A stretch of 64,000 bases of DNA, from positions 27,141,691-27,205,690 of the forward strand of contig NC_035161.2 in NCBI RefSeq assembly GCF_001659605.2. Reading direction: 5' to 3'. A program made the position numbers and the translations under genes. Shown here in pieces: positions 1 through 12,299 of the stretch. The DNA comes from Manihot esculenta. Its lineage: Eukaryota; Streptophyta; Magnoliopsida; Malpighiales; Euphorbiaceae. The notes under the pieces were generated by a model. It saw nothing but the letters and a program-made list of their open reading frames with translations. It was not told the origin of the DNA and did no database searches. How positions within the stretch are numbered: the first letter of the stretch is position 1; each line of letters begins with the position of its first letter.

Positions 1-6
1 CTCAAA

Positions 7-2314
7 TCAAGCACTGCTCCCTTCTGGCAGAGTAATCAATCGGGTCTTTGAATCATACACCATATCAGTTCCACAACTGCATCAAAGTTTCGCAGAAATT
101 TAAATAAACTATGCAAGTTCACAAGGTCTAACAGTAACAGTACTAGAGAACAACTTTAAACTTACTTTGAGCATTTGACATTGTTGGTGGTACCACCACT
201 TGAAACTGACAATATGGTTCCAAAGAAGGACTGGTTCTCAGTACCACAGTTGGGACAAGGGCCCTAGAAAATGAAGCAATGGTTCACTAATATGTCACTT
301 TGGAAATCAAATAAATGCTCAGACTCAGTAGTCTGCTTATTAGAGGATTAGGGGAAAAAAAAAACATTGCAGATTCTACCTTCAAGATCAAAAAGTCTTT
401 AACAATTGCATTTGTGAAAGATTGAGATAACCAAACTATGAGGGGCACAGCAGCGAACCATGTGAAGATGAAGCTGAATGGCTCTGGAAGCTGCATGAGA
501 AAAACAATTACAAAATCTATGAATGAAAAGGAAAATGGATACAACAAAGATACATAGTATCCAAGAAGCTCCAAGTAATGATTGGCAATCTGAACAATAT
601 TGTCCATTGGTAAATTCAGTAAGATTAACCAACATCATTCAATGAAAGGAAACAAGCAATGATGGTAGTTTACCTCCAAAAGATAAGATATTTCAAATCC
701 AGTGAGATCGTCCAAGAAGAAAAACCTGTTAGAACAAACACAAATGAAATTCAGACCTCAACAGTTCTAATGAAACTACTGTTGAAATGGTAATGTTAAC
801 TTTGGTCAGGTGGCAGCTGTGTCACTAAATAAGACTTGATAGAGAACTAGCAATTAGAAAGAAAGCTCCACAAGGACATTTCATAAGCCTTAAAAATTCA
901 AGTACTTACAATCTATATTTGAGTGAATGAAGGAATAGTACTTACAAGCCTAGTGCAACAACAGTGGCAGGGACATTCAGTAAGAACATCTTTAAATAGT
1001 CAACAGAGAGGTCACTGTAAACCTGCAGAAAAACAGTTGAGCATCACAAGTTTTGCAGAAGCAGATATCTTAAGCACCAGAAGGACAAATATTGAGAGTA
1101 GCTATTTAGAATTCACAATTTTGCAAGGTCAATGCACACAAATCCAAGCATAATGAGAGGAGACAAATCTAGAGCAACACGTACCTTTCTACTACGGAGA
1201 CTGCATCGTGGACCCTCAACAACAATTTCACTGCCTTCTTGCTGCAGAACAATTGTTATCAACAGAATATTATAAGCAGAAATGGATAGGAAGAAACTAC
1301 GTCCATTGGCATAATTTCAGTTGGCTAGTAATACATTAAGAGGCTCAATTTATATCAAGTGCTAACCTTTAATCTTAGCTTCAAGTTATCAAACTCTTCA
1401 TCACTCAAAATGGGTTTTCCAGATACATAAGCCATTGAAGCTTCCAAAAACTTCTGCTCATCAGAACCTATAGTGTTGTAATAGAAATACCACAGAAGAT
1501 GGTGGAAATTAGATCTCATAATTCAACAATTGACAAATGCCAGAAACTCATATAGGTTGTTTAGACTCTAGAAGTCAGTCCATACTTAGCATAACAACAC
1601 TGCTTCCTTCCCACATTAGTTCTTCCTTGAGATTATCAAATTCTTCATTTGACATTATAGCTTTCCCCTCATAGTAAAATGCCTGTGGAACAAAACAGTG
1701 GAAAAAGAAATAAACAGCAAAACCAGAGTAGCGTCTTCTCTTCTTTGGGAACTATTTATTGGTAACGAAGCAACGGTATGGATTTTCTTTTTTGTATAAA
1801 AAAAGGAAAAAGAAAAAGGTTCTACTTCTACGCACTTGTAATGCTTGAAGAAACTCCTGCTCCATTTCACCTATTGATTTTTTGTCTTTCTTGTCTATGC
1901 TACAATATTGCAGAATTTTGCTATCAACAACCTCATTTTCTTCCACCTGACCTGAAAAAGAATGTTAAATTTCTCAGAGAAACTGAGATGTAAGAGAAAA
2001 ACTCCATAAAATAAAGATAACCCATAGGTAAAATACAAAAAAAGGGGGTTTATATTATCATCAAACACTTAAACACAGAAACTAAACAAGGGTTTTAACA
2101 TTTAAAAAATTGGCAAACCTTGTTGGTCAGCAGTTGCCTTGATTGGAAGCAAAAAGATTCTGCGACGAACAGAGAAATGCCTTCCAATGAGCTGAATGGA
2201 CTGAACCCTTGAAGAAGAAGAACAAGGAGAAGAAGATAAAGAGCTGAATGGTTTCCGGAGAGGAGCAGAGGAGACACGAGGAGAAGTCAAAGAGAAGGCT
2301 AATTTGGTAGCCAT
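7..2314 (-). CDS. PGRL1: PGR5-like protein 1 (PGRL1), chloroplastic; complete, 10 exons
   Basis: The protein acts in thylakoid cyclic electron flow around photosystem I together with PGR5 and has been proposed as a ferredoxin-plastoquinone reductase (family knowledge). Exons read on the minus strand: 2314-2119, 1951-1836, 1682-1586, 1467-1367, 1241-1185, 1022-946, 725-674, 490-380, 263-166, 76-7. All joins keep frame with GT-AG borders and give 975 nt, 324 aa, the usual family length. The first ~60 residues are Ser/Arg-rich, like a transit peptide. Next come a soluble region with IGEMEQEFLQALQ, a first membrane segment (LLNVPATVVALGLFFFLDD), a second (FTWFAAVPLIVWL), and a C-terminal stromal part with paired cysteines (GPCPNCG, KCSNCG) that matches the metal/redox Cys set of PGRL1. 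Start chosen at the ATG opening the transit peptide. Exon boundaries were placed by eye. Family assignment is very secure; PGRL1A versus B cannot be told. Confidence 0.95.
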
Positions 2315-2940
2315 TGGAATCGTGAAACTGAAGGTGAGAGTATGATATGGAGATTAGTTTGGTTAATGGGTTGCAATTTGCTTGTTATGATATTGTTCCT
2401 GTGTTAGGAGGGAAACGAACAAAGACAGAGAAGCTCTAAGGATAAGGCAAGGGAGAAATGTGTGGAGGGAAATGTAACGGTATTTTCATAAGATCAAATA
2501 GTTTGCTGTTGTGACTTCACAAAATCTGCCACGTCATCATTTCTTTTTAATAATTAGTTCATAAAATTTTGAAAAAAATGGTTGGTGCCCAATGCCCAAT
2601 TCTCATCAATATTTCCTAGGAAAAATTATTCGAGAATGAAATGAATGAGCTCTTTGCAGGGAGACGTTAAAGGCAAAAAAGTCGCCGAAAAATCTTAATT
2701 TTATTGGATATATTTAGGTTTCATAATTGCTTCTAGAAATCTTGACTCTGTGCATTCGGGTCAGAAATTGATCTTGCTCTAATTAATCTATAGGCGGAAT
2801 GAACTGAGAAGATTTCATGTTTATGACAGTGCCAGACTATTTGGTCCTTTCAGTCAAAGAGATTAGTGTGTTTGGGCCTTTTGGGCTTTGTATCCGTTTT
2901 GTTGGCTTTTGGGCCACAAAGTATGCCATGTCCTTCACAT
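2315..2940 (-). promoter_or_regulatory. 5' UTR/promoter region of PGRL1
   Basis: About 620 bases upstream of the PGRL1 start codon with no supportable coding region. The stretch just before the ATG is purine-rich on the sense side. I could not fix a TATA box or transcription start with confidence. Confidence 0.4.
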
Positions 2941-2960
2941 ACTACTTAGCTTTTTGTTTA

Positions 2961-3060
2961 AAAAAAAAAAAAAAAAAAAGGAGTACTAGTAGGGGTGAGC
3001 ATTCGGTCAGATCGGTTCAAAATCAAACCGAACCGAATAAACCGAAAACTGAATTAGTAA
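2961..3060. repeat. Poly(A) tract plus remnant end of the hAT-like repeat family
   Basis: A run of about 18 A is followed by TAGGGGTGAGCATTCGGTC and then several CCGAACCGAA motifs. The same terminal motif ends the complete hAT-like element at 8833-10233. Only one end is visible here, so it is a truncated copy or a one-sided relic. An ORF reading through the repeat (2817-3095) is not considered a gene. Confidence 0.65.
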
Positions 3061-4574
3061 GGAGTGAATTGAAGACTGTTAAAATGATTTGGTAAGGTCT
3101 AAATTAATTTTGATTAAATTTAAATTTAATGTTTTTTATAATTTTAAACATGATTGTAATATTAGTAAATTTACATTTTATTGATTTAAAAAATAAATTT
3201 ACGTCTTGGGTTTTACTTTTTTTCCTATAGCTACTAATAAATATTTCCTAATTAGAAAGGTAGCAGTTATGGATTTAGGTTAGTAAAACTATGTTTAGTA
3301 ATTTAATATAATTAATCATGTAATAATAATGTAATATATATAATTATCATTTATTATTATCTTTATTTTCAAAGTAAAAAAAAATAATATAATGTAATAA
3401 TAGTTTTCGTTTGGCTTATTAAATAAGAAAATTTTAGAACATTTATATCAATATATATTTATATTTAAATTTAAAATTTTTAAGTTATTTTATTTATCAA
3501 ATAACACTTTAAAAATTATATTATAATTTACTATTAACTTTTCAAAATTTATTTTAATACAGTACTATATTTATATTTTTTTATTTAATTAATAGATCTA
3601 TTCGTTTTAATATTTAGTTTATTTATGATGATAATATTAAATGGAAAAAGATTCAGATCAATTCAATTTTTTTAAATTAAATTTCTATATTTTTATTAAA
3701 CATTAAATATAAAAATAAATTATAATTTTTTTTTCTTTTTTCTCTCGTTTGGACAAAGATAAAAGATATCATTGATGTTGGGTTAAATATAATATGGGCT
3801 TAAAACGTAAAATCCACAAGAAGCCCAAAGATTACACAGATATAAAAGAAAGGAGCAGTAAACAAGGCTTAACTAAATATCTTGCAAAAAAGGCTTACAA
3901 AAGCCCTAAGCTAGAGGAGATGAAGGATTTGAGCATAACTGTCCCTCTTACTGCCACCTGAAGAAGCCTATATCCACTATCAAAACTAATTTGAAAAGTT
4001 CTCCAAATAACAATAAAACTCATTTTTCATAAACAACAAAAGAACCAACAGTCAGAGCTCCCAAAACATCTTAGCTTCTAAGAGCCAGACGGCCATACAA
4101 ACAACTAGCTACGGGACCCTAGAGAATAACCGTCCTCATGGTCCAAAAACTCATAGCATCCTTCAGCGGCTGGAAGAACAACATTCATAAGAAGTAATCA
4201 GAGAAACCATAGTATGTGGTGCTAGAATGGCATGCCCGTAACCAAAAAGCACAACCCAACAAGAAGCAAATCTTAATACAAGCCTTCGTTAATGTTTCTC
4301 TAGATTACCAAGAAAGCAAATATACAATCCATTCGAAAAGAAAAGGAAAGAAACCCACTTTTAAAATAGGAAAAGCAGCGTCGCTATCGTCCAAAATTGC
4401 AAGGGACAGACCGATGAAATAACTACCACCAAAGAGAAAAATCACTCCACAAAATTAGGAGCATTAATTATATTAACGTTGTGATAAACATTACGTTTTT
4501 AAGTAATTATGTTATTATAAATTTCATTCTATTATATCAAATGTTTTGCTATGTTAAATAATTTAATCATAAGT
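3061..4574. other. Gene-free AT-rich spacer
   Basis: 3061-3760 is extremely AT-rich with no ORF of note. 3780-4440 is less AT-rich and may be an old transposon fragment (for example a LINE tail on the minus strand), but I see no recognisable protein motif. The small ORF at 4216-4422 has low-complexity Lys-rich content and is not supported. Confidence 0.4.
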
Positions 4575-6673
4575 TGATGTATGAAATCCAAAATGGGTCT
4601 AGAATTATTCCTATTTTGGTTAATTTAATTTTTATTTTATCATTTCTGCTTTTAGAAACTGTTTTATTTCTTCATTTGTTTGCTACCTTCATGCAGATAG
4701 TATATTTATTTATTTTTTTGACCTTTTAAAACATGATTCTTATTATTGCAGATTTTATTCGTATACGAATATTGATATTTAGTGGGATTCTACTGTCTCC
4801 AGACTCTTTTAAAATCCTATCCGGCCCATGGAATCGGACTTTGATTGGTCTAGATTCTGTCTTATGCAACATGTTATGGGTCTGTATTATATTGGCCTAG
4901 AACCCATTAATCATCAAGTATTCATTTACTCCCTTACCAATTATTTCACATTTCGTAAGAGAGTAAATTTTGAGATTTCATTTAATTTTACTCGGCTCGA
5001 GAAAGGGATTCTGATAGGTGTCACTTCTTTCATCTTTTTCAATTTCAAATTTTGTTTTCCACCCGTTGCTCTCGTCTTTGCTATTCTACCTTCCTTTCCT
5101 TTATAATCTCTATTCTTCAGTCAAAGTCTCTATTGTTTGGTCAAAGATACGTTACTACTCTTCACATGGCTCTATTGAAATGCCGGTGGTAAACAATTTG
5201 TTTTTTTTCATCACTTCGTCCTCCTTACTTTAACATCTTTCCCTCGACCTAATAGATAATGAAATCTTTAGAAATAGAGCGCCCATGAGTAATGAGAGAA
5301 TAGTTCTATCTGACCTATCTCTTAAGGGTTTGATAGATGCTCTTTGATAGATGCTCAGCAGAGGCATAACTTGGATTTTTTCTCAAGCAACACGAGTTTG
5401 GATTAACCTTCTCTTTCACTCCTTTTTTCATCGAGATTTTCCAACACTACGGAGTTACTCCTAGAATATTGACGCCCAACTCCATTCTATTCATTTGCTA
5501 TTTTGAGTCCATTTGTCTATGTTGGGATTTCGCTCCTTCCATCGATCTATTCTTTACCTTTTTTTGTCTAGTCAGATCTATTCATGGGTTTTACTATTTT
5601 TATCACTGAGTCGGTTGTCTATTTTTATCAAGTATAAAGATTCAATAAAAAAGGAGTTTAAGAATCGAGTGGGATGTCGACCTATCTTGGGAGGATATAC
5701 CTCAGGGTTGCAACGATTTCACTAGGTTGAACTTTCTAGATTAGATATGTCTTCTCTAACTAACCTCTATAGCGAAAAAATATGATGTCGAGAAATATTT
5801 GTTCATGTTCTCCTTGAAGGACTATCACCAAGCGGTACTTCTGAATTTTTTCTTTAAATTTTTCTTTTTGTAATGCCGAATTTTTTTTTTCGTGTAGTCT
5901 CTACCGTGCTAATAGACAAGAATAATTTTTTAAAAAATTTTACTCTGTCCATAAAGAATCTCAAAGAGGCTCTGTTAGCCTTTCGGGGTAACAAATCTGT
6001 CACCGATGTTACTCGAGAGGTATTTCATGCTGCGACTCTACTGTCATCTATCTGGCCTTCTATTCGCAACCCTACACCTTTATTGGCTTTGGTGCTAGTC
6101 TCAGGAGACTCTCATTATGCTACCTTTAAGACGCTAGCTTCCTTTAGGATACTGGCCTGCCTTTAAGACGCCAGCGACCCCCAAAACTATCCCAAGAATC
6201 CTATTATCGTCAGGCGCTTCCCCTCCTCATACCGTTGAGGATACCATTGTAGTTGACTTTCCCCCTTTCTTTTGATAAAAGGAAAAAGATCGTGGAGACC
6301 TTATCCTCAACCCTAGATAATGATGTGTGGAACTAGAATTATTCTTTTTTTTTTGTTAATTTAGTCTTTGTTTTATCATTTCTTATTTTTATTTCTATTT
6401 TTTCTTGTCCTTTTCATGCGTGGTTTCATCGTTTTATATTCTTACTCATCTACTATCTTCATGCGAATAATCAGTTCGTGAATATAAGATTTTGATTCTC
6501 ATCACACGACTATTTTTTTTAATCTTTTTAAAATACGATATCTATTACTGTAGATTTTATTCTTATATAATAGTTGATGTTGAATTAAACTCGACTATTT
6601 TCAAACTCTTTTGAAATTCTATCCGATCTTTAGAGCCAGATCTTAGTCTGTCTAAATTTCATTTTATGCAACA
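4575..6673. mobile_element. Degenerate LTR-type element: two ~300-350 bp direct repeats around 1.4 kb
   Basis: The segment at 4575-4871 and the segment at 6321-6673 are clearly related in the same orientation. Both start TGATGT, share CTAGAATTATTC, TTTATCATTTCT, GCAGATTTTATTC (right copy GTAGATTTTATTC), a CTCTTTTRAAATYCTATCCG block and TTATGCAACA near the end. TG at the start and CA at the end fit LTRs. The copies are diverged by many substitutions and indels. The interior holds only short broken ORFs (4828-5725, 5873-6166) with no recognisable gag or pol motif, so it would be non-autonomous or badly decayed. No clean target duplication or primer-binding site was found; the orientation is assumed from the TG/CA ends. 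Confidence 0.55.
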
Positions 6674-7148
6674 CGATAAGCACTATGAAAGTTTTTAACT
6701 AACAAATGAGTCGTTGTCATTCTATTAACAACTTTTTCTTTAATATATTAAAAAAAAAGGAAAATGGACCCAAACGAAATAAAAATAATCGTACGTAAGA
6801 ACCAAGTACAAACTATAAGAAGAATAAACAATAAAAATTTAAATGAAAAGCTGAAAAAATAAATCATTATTCTGCATCTGAACTCAGGAAAATTATGGAG
6901 ACTTGTCATTTCAACTTTGTCTCATTGAAAACAAGTTACAGTAGTTGCCCTGTATCCCACAGGTTTCCTTAATACTACTATTGCTTTATATGGACTGATA
7001 ACCTACTAACATGTGATGTTATTAGTCCATATAAAAAGAATTGGTTTATTAAAAAAGATTTTTTAATTTAATAGAATTAAAATAAATTAGTAATTTTTTT
7101 ATTATGATTTTACATAAAAATTCTATAAAGTTTATAATTTTTTATTTG

Positions 7149-7176
<28 letters not shown>
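7149..7176. repeat. (AT)n microsatellite
   Basis: An uninterrupted AT dinucleotide run of about 14 units. Confidence 0.85.
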
Positions 7177-7179
<3 letters not shown>

Positions 7180-8735
7180 ATTGTCATTTTATAAATGATT
7201 TATATTAATTATATCATCCACTAAATAATATTTAGTTATTTAATTATAGTATTTAAATAATTTTTTAAATTAGTATTTTTACAGTATCTTATAATAAAAT
7301 CTAAAAATTTTATTTTGTTCCTACATATTACTTTAGCCTTAACCTATATTATATATTTTTTATTAGTTGAAAAATAATTTAGAATTTACATACAATAAAA
7401 AAACTTATTTTATATTTTGTTTCACATTTAATATTTTAGAATACATTATATTATTTTCCAATTTATTGTAAACTTGTATTATAAAATAAACTTAAATAAT
7501 AATTTTTTTAAGAAAATAATATGAGAATGAGATTAATTTAAGTAATTCAATTATTTTCTCTTTCCCTTATACATGTACACACACACCTGCAATCTCAAAA
7601 TTTTGAATATAAAACGTGGACCGCGTTGAAAGGATTTAATCATAAATTATAGACCCAGTGGCCCACAAATAGTGGAGCCGTAAAGACTTTTGTCGTTAGT
7701 CGTTAGAATTTATGGAGGGAAAATATTGCAAAAGTTGATGGACCAAACGCAATGCAGAGACCACTACTCACCAACCATTCTTCTCCAAGACAATTAGTTA
7801 TGGATACTACACATCGTCACCTAAATCAAACTCACTAAAATTAATTAATTTCTTTACCGGTAATGTCACGTCGACTCGAAAATAATATATTTTTTATAAA
7901 AATTTTAAATATTATTTTTAATTAATTTTAAAAATAAATTAAATCTAATTTAAATCTGATATTAAAATCTTTCATTAATATTCGACTTTTTATAAATTTA
8001 TTAAATTTAGTTACATTTAAAACAGGTAAAATCAATTCAAATTTAATATTTAATTTATATTTTTTAAAATTTTTTATTTGCTTTCTTATAATATTCAGAT
8101 TTTTTTATGAACTAAAACTTTTATCATTAATCAGTTTGATTTTTTGAAAATTTTTTCTAATTAAAATTTAACTGAATCGAAAAAATTAAAATTTTTAAAA
8201 TTAAAAATTAAATCAAATTAAAATAAAAAAAAATTAATCTTTCAATTCCATCAATTTTTTTGATTTGAACTAAATTCTGCTATGGCCGTTATATGCAAGT
8301 GAAAAGCTACTAGTGTGTTGGTAAATAAAAAAAAAAGCAACAGATTGTTTCTGAAATAGGCTTATGTTGCTCATTAATTATAAAAGAAATAATGTATCTC
8401 AAAATATAAAAATTATATTGCAGATAAAACATTATCCTAAATGATTTTATAAAAAAAGTAAATAACTTTTATAATAAAATTATACATAATTTTATTTTTA
8501 TATATGATGATTTTTTTAAATTAAAAATAATTAAATTATTTTATTTTAAATAATATAATTATAAAAGAATTAATTGAATTAAATTTTTATAAAATTTTTA
8601 ATTTTCAAATAAAGGGTATAAGATTTTCATGGATTGCTAACAAATTTTTTTATTGGTAATCTTTTAAAATTTATTAATAATTGATTTTTTTTTGTACAAA
8701 CGTGAATTTGTGGGCTTTTCGCCTTCTCTTCTCTT

Positions 8736-8778
8736 AAAATAAAAATAAAAATAAAAATAAAAATAAAAATAAAAATAA
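8736..8778. repeat. (TAAAA)n microsatellite
   Basis: About eight perfect pentanucleotide units in a row. Confidence 0.85.
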
Positions 8779-8832
8779 GGAAATGCTCAAATAGAGGATT
8801 ATATAAAAACGTGGATGATTACGATCTAGATT

Positions 8833-10233
8833 TCGCGGTGAATATTCGGTCGGTTCGGTTTAAAATCGAACCAAATTGAAAAAATCAAAAATCGAACTGT
8901 AGAATTTTATACAAACCGAACCGAACCGAATAAGAGGAATAACCGAATCGAACCGAATCGATTTGGTTCGGTTCGGTTTGGTCAGTTCGATCGGTTGAAT
9001 CAATTTTTAAATTTTTCTTTTTTTTAAAAAAATTCATTCTAAAATTCTATTAAAATATTTTATTTTTAACTTTTACAAATAAAAAATCAATAATAATCAT
9101 AAAGCTCTATAAATTTCTATAAATTTCTTCCTAATAATCAATAACTTTTACAAATAACCAAATAAACTACTATAAATTTCTTCCTAAGATTCAGAAGTCT
9201 AAACTCTTTAACAAACAGTGTAGCAACACCAGGTTAGAGAAAAAGGTAAAACATAATGCTTCAATTCCGCTCTTGCCTCCATTAGTATTTCCTTTTACAA
9301 GAAACATAACCCACTTTAGAATATAACACAGTTAGCACAAAAAGTAAGTTCCAAACCAACCAAGTACTGTAAAAAATAAATAAGAAAGCTATTGAGATCA
9401 GTGAATGAGCCAAGTTCACAGTTCATTTACTTTCCATGGGCAGTTTCTGATGGACTGGAGAGCGACATTTAACAAGATACCTCAAACAAGAAAGTTACAC
9501 AACCAACACTTTTCTCAATAGTGTAAAAAAAATTTACTTACCTTTTACAGTTGCTGATGAGGATCGAGGAGGCGAGGATTGAGAACTGAGAAAGACTGAG
9601 GACTGAAGAAGACAGAGTATTGAGGACAACCAAGTTGCTGACAGCGTTGAGAGCCGATGGACTGGAGAGCGACGGCCGAAGATTGCGTGGAGAGCGACGA
9701 CCAACGATTGTGTGGAGACTGGAGAGAGAGACTAGAGAGCTACAGTGAGGTGAGGAGGAGTCGGCGACTCAGCGTTGCAAGTGAAGATCGATGACCCGAG
9801 TTAGCCACGATGGTTAATCGGTCGATGTCGAGAGGAGATCAGGAGAGTGGAGGTTGGACGATGGACAGTGGACCCGCTGGAAGTGGTGGAGCTCAGTGCT
9901 CAGAGAAGAGGCACAGGCATGTGTGACGGGAGGGTGAGGGCGGCGTGAAATTGAGATTACAGATTAGCGTCTCTACTCTCAGAGGCACAGCTTTTAGATT
10001 TAGGGCAAATAAGCTTATAATGGTACATTTCAAAACGACGTAGTATAGGTGATTTCGGTTTGGTTCGGTCTAATCGAAATTTTTGAATCTAAAATTGAAC
10101 CGAACCGAAATCACAGAAATTTCTGAATTTAAAAACCGAACCAAACCGAAATATATAAAAAAACGAACTAAATTTTCAAATCGGTTCGGTTCGATCGATT
10201 TTTTCGATTTGAACCGAATACTGCTCACCCCTA
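8833..10233. mobile_element. Non-autonomous hAT-like DNA transposon, 1.4 kb, with 8-bp target duplication
   Basis: The left end (TCGCGGTGAATATTCGGTCG) and the reverse complement of the right end (TAGGGGTGAGCAGTATTCGG) are imperfect terminal inverted repeats, followed on both sides by clusters of GGTTCGGTTCGG / CCGAACCGAA. Flanking 8-mers TCTAGATT (8825-8832) and TCTGGATT (10234-10241) match at 7 of 8 bases, the target-duplication length expected for hAT elements. No transposase is encoded. The centre (about 9540-9960) is GC- and purine-rich, with repeated GAGGA / GACTGGAGAGCGACG motifs, unlike the AT-rich surroundings. The ORF at 10070-10309 lies wholly in the inverted-repeat arm and is not a gene. 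Confidence 0.75.
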
Positions 10234-10487
10234 TCTGGATTGTTCTGGTATTTGGCACGTGACTTATAAGAATTATAAGATTATTATATATATAGAAACA
10301 ATTTCTCATTCCGACAAAGATACTATAATTCTTCCCCTAAAAATACATTTCTTGCCGAGTATAAAGCAGATTATAATATGTTATGACATAAAATTATGTT
10401 ATTTTCATTTTCTCCCACCACGAGATTTCTAAATCTCTAAATAAATTTTTCTTTAACTCTCTATATTAGAATTTAGGAAACATGCAT

Positions 10488-12116
10488 TGTAATACCCGGC
10501 TAGACCCCGGTATCGGAATTCGTACTTTCCGGCGGTTTTTCCGTTGGAATCCGGGATTCAAGGATGTCGGAGCTTGCCCTAAGGGTAGAAGAGAGGTTTT
10601 TAAAATGTTTTTATCATGTTTGCATGGTTTGAAATGCGTCAAAGCACAACTATTTCACATCTCAGATTGGACATGACCCCAAAACTCCCTCTGTCAGTGT
10701 CCGGCCCCCAAAGGAGCTCACACAGGTCTTTCGCTAACTACTCATGGTGCCCGACCCTAAAAGGGCTCTCACAGGACTTATCCAAGTTATATGCCCGGCC
10801 CCAAAGGAGCTCACACAAGTCTTACAATAATGACAGACTATGGGCTATTGGAGTCGCCTCGGTCCAATCCACATATACAAGTAATAATGCAATGCATCAA
10901 CTTCGTGTATACTAGGGTAATGCAAAGCATCCTACATATCATGGCAGTAATGATGCATGAGGCATGCTAAAACATTTATTAACTTTAAAACAAAGTTCTG
11001 TTCCACTCACCTCTGTCAACTGCTGAGCAGTCTCTGTAACTCTAACTCTGTGGGCCTCCTTGGTCTCTCGGGTCCGCACCTACACAGGTGGACTCAAATG
11101 AGGACCAAACTTACTTACACATAGCTCTTAATATCTCCCCAAAACCCCTCTAAAACATCATAGGCATGCATGGAAAAATGGACAAAAGAAGGCTGGACAG
11201 GGCACCTTCGGCGGCACTTTCGGCGGCCGAAACCCCTCTCCAGAGACGAAACTCATGCATGTTCGGCGGCAACTTCGGCGGCCGAAAGTCTCGTCCAGAG
11301 ACGAAACTCATGCACTTTCGGCGGTCGAACTCCCTCTTTCGGCGGCCGAAAGTCCCTTTCTAAACCGAAAGCCTAGCTTTCAGGGGCAAGGTTTGGCAGC
11401 CGAAACTGCTTCCACAAGGGGTTCGACGGCCGAACCTTGCTTCGGCGGCCGAATCTGGGTCCTCCAGAAAGGCAGAACCCGAGCACAACTCATGCTCTCA
11501 GCCTCCAAAAACCTATAAAACGCCCATAACATGCATACCAACACTTCTCAACTAACACATAACATATCTCATGCATATAGGGGCCTATAAACGAGCTCAA
11601 ACCCCAAAACAACATCAAAACGCAACAAAACTCATATGTAGTAGTATAGAGTAATGGACATGATGTCCAGTACAGAGCTATGTAATGAATAGAAATGGTG
11701 TAATATTAAGTTATGTACTGAGTTATAGAATTGTGCTTGGCCCTAGTGTATGTGTATCCCTTTGTACATGATCTTTTTATGTCTTATGTTTATGTGGTTA
11801 TGATGATGAGAGCTAGGCTTGGTGCATGATAGTATTACCCTAGTAGTTCCTGTATGGTACCACAGCAGGTATCACTCTCTGAGTGCATACAGACAGGGCA
11901 TGCATAGTCCAAGCTTAGTGTATGAGAAAAGGTTAGAAAGCAGTGTAAGAAAAAAATGAGAAGAGAAAAAGTAAGTAACAGCTTTATGCTTTAATTTGAT
12001 CATGTATGGGATTTAGCAGGTTCACAGAGTTTACAGTTGGCTTACTACGGGTCCCAGCGGCCTTAAGCCGATCTGGATCCTAGTGCCAGTGGCGGTCCAA
12101 ATTCCGGGCTGTTACA
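10488..12116. mobile_element. Solo-LTR-like element, 1.63 kb, with 5-bp target duplication
   Basis: It begins TGTAATACCCGGC and ends GGGCTGTTACA, so it has TG...CA termini, and is flanked by perfect 5-bp repeats TGCAT (10483-10487 and 12117-12121). That is the signature of an LTR left after recombination. It is far more GC-rich than its surroundings. Inside are three diverged copies of a CCCAAAGGAGCTCACACA block (about 10700-10830) and a cluster of TTCGGCGGCCGAA palindromes (about 11200-11460). No gag or pol motif was seen. The overlapping ORFs at 10482-10915 and 11166-11518 are repeat translations. Assignment to Gypsy is a guess from LTR length and composition. Confidence 0.7.
11206..11455. 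repeat. Cluster of TTCGGCGGCCGAA-type palindromic motifs
   Basis: At least six copies of a (T)TTCGGCGGCCGAA(A) core or one half of it occur in 250 bp, separated by variants of CAGAGACGAAACTCATGCA. The core is close to self-complementary and could form small hairpins. It lies inside the solo-LTR-like element. Confidence 0.7.
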
Positions 12117-12191
12117 TGCATCGGTTGATATAGTGATAGATAAATGCCAATTCTCGGATGTTAAAGTTTATATGAATTTCTATTTTTTTTT

Positions 12192-12290
12192 AAAAAAAAA
12201 GTTTATATAAATTTGTAATATATTAATATAGCTCAATTTAAAAAAAAAAGTTTATATAAATTTATAATATATTAATATAGCTCAATTTTA
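12192..12290. repeat. Tandem duplication, ~49-bp unit, two copies
   Basis: Poly(A) followed by GTTTATATAAATTT, then AATATATTAATATAGCTCAA, is present twice in a row with only one or two differences. No function is seen. Confidence 0.8.
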
Positions 12291-12299
12291 AATAAATAT

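Larger units (their letters stand above)
6674..8832. other. AT-rich intergenic spacer with microsatellites
   Basis: No supportable gene. It contains an (AT)n run at about 7149-7176 and a pentanucleotide (TAAAA)n run at about 8736-8778. The rest is AT-rich unique-looking DNA. Confidence 0.6.

Noticed and set aside
2817..3095. 92-codon plus-strand ORF
   Set aside because: It runs through an A18 tract and a transposon-end repeat; no domain.
4828..6166. Several plus-strand ORFs of 70-97 codons
   Set aside because: They lie inside the decayed direct-repeat element; hydrophobic low-complexity translations with no gag/pol motif.
10070..10309. 79-codon minus-strand ORF
   Set aside because: It is a translation of the CCGAACCGAA repeats in the right arm of the hAT-like element.
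11166..11518. Three overlapping plus-strand ORFs rich in Arg, Ser and Pro
   Set aside because: All are frames of the GGCGGCCGAA repeat inside the solo-LTR-like element.
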